Assembly: GCA_965153455.1 (NCBI GenBank)
Contig: OZ234493.1
Location: 30,928,213-30,992,212 of the forward strand
Reading direction: 5' to 3'
Length of the DNA stretch: 64,000 bases
From: Sphagnum compactum
Lineage: Eukaryota > Bryophyta > Sphagnopsida > Sphagnales
The first letter of the stretch is position 1. Every line of letters starts with the position of its first letter. Shown here one piece after another: positions 58,961-64,000 of the stretch. A program made the translations under genes and the position numbers. The notes under the pieces were generated by a model. That model did no database searches. It was given only the letters and a program-made list of their open reading frames with translations, and had not been told where the DNA came from.

Positions 58961-61124
58961 TTGGATTAGGATTAACGTGATTTATGGGATGAATACACAT
59001 TTCCTATATTGTTGCCTATAATTATTTTAGCATTAAGGACATGTGGCATGATTTTCTTATGATCATATGTGTGTTGTTCACTTGACTTTGAAAACCATTC
59101 ATATTATCTTAGTAAAGTCCCTCCTTGTCTTTTGCATGCCATGTGTATATATGTAAAGTTTACGTACTTGGAAGCAAATTTGCAATCAGTAATGCACAAT
59201 TATGATAGTTGTTTTGCACAATTTGAATGCATTCCTAATTCCCATGCACTCACTTCCCAAAATAAAAAACTTATATTACATTTGTAAAAGCACAAAATAA
59301 TGACATTAATACCAAAATCATGAACGTCCAAACAAATGCAATACATATTCAAGTGTACCCCTTTTGCTATCATCAAACATGAAAGATGCATGATGTCAAT
59401 GATGAGTTTCATCACCAAAGCCTTGGACGTCCAACATGTTAGTTCAAGCATATGCACATATTTCATCAAACGTATGCACTCTGGTGGAAAACCAATGTAA
59501 ATTTATCTTTGATGATTTAGTTTAAAAGTTTAAACCAAGATGATTTTTTTAAAAAGTGTACCATTTAGGAAGAAAAGGATCTAGTCTTTATTGCAATCCT
59601 TCTTTTTTTTCTATATTTTGATTCACATCAAAACTAATGAATCAAAAAATGTTAAATATTTCATAGGTATCATATTTTAGACCACTAAAATCTAAAATTG
59701 TATCATAATCACTCATAATGTATCTTTACATAATAAAAAAAACTCCCTAAGAAAACATAAAAATGATGATGTTGCATCACAATTTTAATACACCTTAAAA
59801 AAATTTGGACCCACCAATGATTTTTAACTTAAAACATCCCTTCCCGATATGTAAACCATAAACCATTTAATTAGCTGGTAGCATGACACATGCAGATGCT
59901 ACAAAGGTTTTCTTCAAAAACTTTTGCAAAATTTGCCATATTTTGAGGGAAAACTGTCATCACATTTAGACAATCCATTCATGGAGGTTGCCAATACAAA
60001 GTGGGGTTTTGAAAAAATAGAAAATAAAAATTATAATCCATCTAGGACAGTTGTTATTTAATGCTAATTAATTATGGGGATGCTTGCCAATGGACCTACT
60101 TGAGCCTTGGCCGATTTAACATTTTTCACCTTGAGTGCTTGTCAATATTCCAATACTTAAGCATTTAGAAATCTGGGGATATTGCAAAATCCAAGAAATT
60201 ATTGCAAGAAAACTAAATAAAACTTGCAAAAGTATTTAACTTATTCCAAGGTATCCCTTAATTATCAAATGGTTTATAACTCATATAACTCCCATTAAAG
60301 TTGTTCATTCTCTTTAGCTAACTTTCATGCTAGTTATATACTACCGAATGTGATATACAATAGTACCATGGCACCTTTGACACATCTATCACATGTCTGT
60401 CAAATAATTAATTAGTTTTGGAAATTTCTGAAAATAATAAAATTAATGTCGAAGCTGCCAAAGTAATAGGGTATTATATGAAATCTCCCTTATTGCATCC
60501 CTTGATGATGAGCAGGGTTTATTTTTAAGGATTTTGTGATGTAGGCAAGGTGGCGACCATCCAGAAACTAATTTAGCCAATTCTGGCTACATGCCAGATA
60601 TGAAAGTAGAAAAAAACTAGGATCCTTCTATATTCTTGGCTACCTATTGGAACTTATTGTAAAAATCTGGCGATTTGGACTTTTTTGTTTTCGAAATATG
60701 GCGAATTTGGACCATTTTTCCCATGGAGAATCCTTTCTATTGGTCGAAATCACATTTTTATTGGCGAATTTTTGCAAAAATTCACCAATAAAAAACATAA
60801 TGATGACGAGCAATCATTCTCTTAGCTCACAAAAATATATATATGGCTGTCTTTTGAGCATAGGTCGAAGGTCGACCTACTCATGTAAAATGGAGCAATT
60901 AAACAAGAGAAAATGTTGTGGGCGTCTAAGGTTTCCTGATATTGTGAAGTGAATGTGGATTGCTACAAAGCTGCTACCAGGTGTGACTGCATTCTTTGCT
61001 GGAGTTGTGAAAGAAAATGTCTTTTAGCCAAACAAAACAATTGACTATAGCCAAGGTGGTAAAGAACTGCCATATTTATGACACAATAAAAAGAACTCCC
61101 CAGTAATACCTAAGAATTGTGTTT
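58961..61124. other. No gene seen
   Basis: AT-rich. Contains a short perfect-type hairpin TTGGCGAATTTTTGC..AATTCACCAA at about 60763-60790 and old repeat material shared weakly with 19140-19310. Open frames at 59069-59469 overlap on both strands and have no motif. Confidence 0.45.
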
Positions 61125-61445
61125 TGTTCCACCCAAACCAGAACAAGGGCTGTGTCACACTGTGGCCTTGCCATTTACATTAAAAAGTATCATAAGGCAA
61201 TTCAAGTATTTCACCATGCAAAAACATAATCTTCAAAAAAACCCTCTAAAAGAAACCAAAATCCTTCAAGATATTAGAACTCTAAAACTAATCTCAAGTT
61301 TCAACACAAGCCAAAATATCATTTGTCAAAAATCTTCATATAAAAGTAGACCTACTACCTAGGGGCCTATAAAAATCCCTTAAGCTACTATATACTCTAT
61401 AATGAATCTAAACACAATATCGTTGCCTTGGTAGGCAAGACCAAC
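61125..61445 (-). repeat. Dispersed repeat, copy 2 (inverted partner at 4190-4515)
   Basis: Reverse-complement match to 4190-4515 along about 320 bp (GGTCTTGCCTACCAA, CCCCTAGGTAGTAGGT, TTGTGTTGAAACTTGAGATT blocks). Similarity stops close to GTTGTTGGTC on one side and GTGACAC..CTTGTT on the other, giving approximate borders. Confidence 0.75.
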
Positions 61446-63574
61446 AACAAACATAATGACAATTAGTGCAGTCATAACCTTGAGAGCATCACCCACAAAG
61501 TATCATAGCATCACCTTTAGTAGGTAACCAACCGCGGGCAAAATACCTGACAAAGGAGGATGGAACAGGAGGGGTTCCACGAAATAAGAAAGCATACTTG
61601 ACAACAAACTATGAAACAACAAATGAAAATACAACCCTCCGCTGTAGAAAACTTTCTTTGATAGTGGAGTCTGCATCTTACTTCCATACCATACCAATGA
61701 TCTTCTGTGCCCAAGTGGTTATCTCAATAGCTGACAAACCAAACCAAATGACATACTGATGCTATACCAAACCAGACATCTATTCTGAAGCAAGTTGAAG
61801 CCAAGATTCCCATAATATTGAAACATATGCAGTAAAAGTTTTAGCATATGAAACATTGCATATGAAACATTCACTTACATATGAAGGTAAGCAGACAAAA
61901 CATTTCAAGAACATATGTAAATGAGTTGATCATGAGAGTTGAATCACACAACTGAATCTGTCAAATACCCGACAGTTTGCAGTACACCTACAACCATATC
62001 AATACACTCAATTTTGGCCAAGCACACTACCCTGCACAGAAGTATCCCCAGTGCTACTGCTGATATAATTGTTGTGCTTGCCCTCAACTCCCTGTCTGTT
62101 GAATGCCACAGCCATACTGCTCGACACAAAGTCCAGTAAGAAAGAATTCAGTCCTTGTCACAACATGGAGAGATCTTCTGTTGATGTCCATAGCCAAAAC
62201 AGAGAATCTAATACAGGAAAGAGTGATCCTGCAAGAACCTTTCTCATACATTCCAGTGGAAAAAAACTCCTCCTTTCAGAAACAGATTACTAGGATATAT
62301 TTGATGTTAAACTGTCCTCCAAAATCACCCTTTGTTTATACTCTCATTCATTGCACACTATGGTGCTAATTACTATAGGATTGTACATGCTTTGCAATCA
62401 CATGTTTGGAAGCAGGAATACAGGAGTTTTACACTTATAAATCAAGGTAAAGACTAAACAAAGTGGAGGTGGACAAATCTTCCTACTCTTTTATCAAAAG
62501 AAGAAAATCTCTAAACTGTTAGTACATGATCTTTGTGCAAAATGAAATTTCATGTTTAAATGTTGTTGCTTCTCAAGTGGTCCTGTTGTAAAGCTTTTAC
62601 TGTCACTTCTGTTGTGAGGAAGTTCCCTATTAGCATGCATTTTCAAGTTGAGCAAGCAACTGGGTAGTGGTACCAAATCTTTACCCAGGTTGTGATGAAC
62701 CCATTACACAACCATCTACACTACATGTATTCATGATCAATCCTCATATTACTCTGGACAATGAAATAGAGCACAACCAAAGAAATGGACATTTCACCTC
62801 ACGAAAATATCATGTCATTGGTTGTTGATCTAGACCTTGAGGGTTTCCAATATTGCATTGCACAATTTGCAAGTCTAAAGTCAGACTGTTGCTCAAGTAT
62901 TCCATGACTTACATTATAGTTCTCGTTGGTCTTCTCCATTCTCTGTTCTACCCCTTTCTCCTGATCTGCCTATTTCCTCACTTGTTCACGAAGATCCTCA
63001 ATAAACCCACTGTGATTCATAAATTACATCAGAAAGATTCTCCAGGAGATCGGAAAATATTAGTCTTCACAGTTACAAATAGAGCCCTTAGACCAAGATG
63101 CTCAGGAAAGAGCCACAACGTATTCTCATACTAGTTCTTATCCCACATGCCAAGTGGCCATGACCTTCAACATGCAAACCTGCAACAATGATATTATATT
63201 CTCAATGTGCACACGATAGCCAACACTACAAGGATACATAGCTTAGACAATATACTTTCATGTTACAATGTTTTGCAATTCAAAAATTGCAAATCCATAA
63301 GAGTTCTAGCACCCATTGTGAAATGTTTATCAACAATTAGAAAAAAAAGGTTTGCAAAAAGTGCTTTCATATTTAAACAACAAACTAATTATTTCTTATA
63401 TTAGCTTGTCCTTGAGGCTTGAAATGCAAATTTCCTTTTCACTTTTTAAATGCCCATCATCATTTCTGTATTGTGTTATGGCCCTTCATTCAACATTCAA
63501 GACTTTATGGAGATTGAATCAATTGTGAATAACATTTGATCTTGCAATCATTTCTTTTCAATTTGTATCTAGTT
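61446..63574. other. No gene seen
   Basis: Composition is slightly less AT-rich around 61500-62300. Overlapping 60-90 codon frames on both strands have no recognisable family. No repeat border identified. Confidence 0.45.
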
Positions 63575-63640
63575 AAAGATTCATTCATTCATTCATTTGT
63601 TTTCCCTAAAAGTCTATACATACATACATACATACATAGA
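63575..63640. repeat. ATTC and CATA microsatellites
   Basis: (ATTC)4 at about 63580-63597, then (CATA)5 at about 63617-63636. The remaining window to 64000 is AT-rich with nothing recognised. Confidence 0.9.
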
Positions 63641-64000
63641 TGCTTTCCACATTTGGTTTGGCTAAATCAATGACACATGAAGGAAAATATTGATTTGGTG
63701 ATTTTAACTAATAATATTGTATTTTTTCAAATTCGACCACTTCAGAATTTTTGATTGAAATAAGATTTTTTGCAACCAAATTTGAAACAAGACAAGCCAA
63801 TCCCCCAAGTGAAATCAAACTTCAAAATGTTATGCCAAGAAATATTGTGATTTGATGCAGAACTAACATAAACCATGCTTACATTTTTTCAAAATGGAGT
63901 ACCAAATAATAGTTGGTGGTATTGATTCAATGTCAACATCCTAACTTAACCATTCGTCAAGCAGAAGGATTGGATACGAATGAGCATAGGGACTCACACC

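Overview
This window looks like nuclear DNA from a land plant with a large, repeat-filled genome. The signs are a plant-type receptor-like kinase with a GT-AG intron, a plant LINE with a CCHC gag-like ORF1 and an endonuclease/reverse transcriptase ORF2, several hAT transposase relics, CCCTAAA telomere-type repeats, and long AT-rich DNA between genes. One apparently intact gene in 64 kb, beside so many decayed elements, would suit a fern, lycophyte or gymnosperm. That is inference; nothing here fixes the species.

Layout. 1-14.4 kb: two decayed hAT transposase genes (79-1883, 6385-8090), a duplicated 0.5-kb unit, a 29-base poly-G run, a CCTAGG-word region with a tRNA-like segment, and a 22-bp minisatellite. 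14.4-18.1 kb: the only gene that reads cleanly, a two-exon receptor-like kinase of 866 codons with an unusual C-terminal domain. 18.2-32 kb: foldback and MITE-like elements (20331-20641, 20965-23297, 24079-24730, 29944-30610), two more hAT relics, and arrays of short palindromic words. 32.2-35.7 kb: a decayed gene resembling DUF7869 transposase-like proteins, beside a hairpin array. 35.7-43.7 kb: simple repeats only. 44.2-52.4 kb: an LTR with no visible partner or internal region, split by a full-length but dead 7.4-kb LINE on the minus strand. 52.4-59 kb: a decayed, probably multi-exon gene of unknown function followed by two decayed NIF/FCP1-type phosphatase genes. 59-64 kb: nothing coding.

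The most unusual feature is a set of three tandem hairpin arrays (34485-35420, 43690-44125, 55945-56300). All share a core close to CTTGGTGGCCACCAAG, but they have different arms and fixed periods of about 46, 45 and 37 bp. In many units a change in one arm is matched in the other. Each array lies near a decayed multi-exon gene. Other stretches are built the same way from different palindromic words (CCTAGG, TTCC..GGAA, GATATC, TTTACAC..GTGTAAA), so arrays of palindromic words may be a general habit of this genome.

Almost every coding relic carries nonsense codons, many explicable by C-to-T or G-to-A change, as expected after long methylation and silencing.
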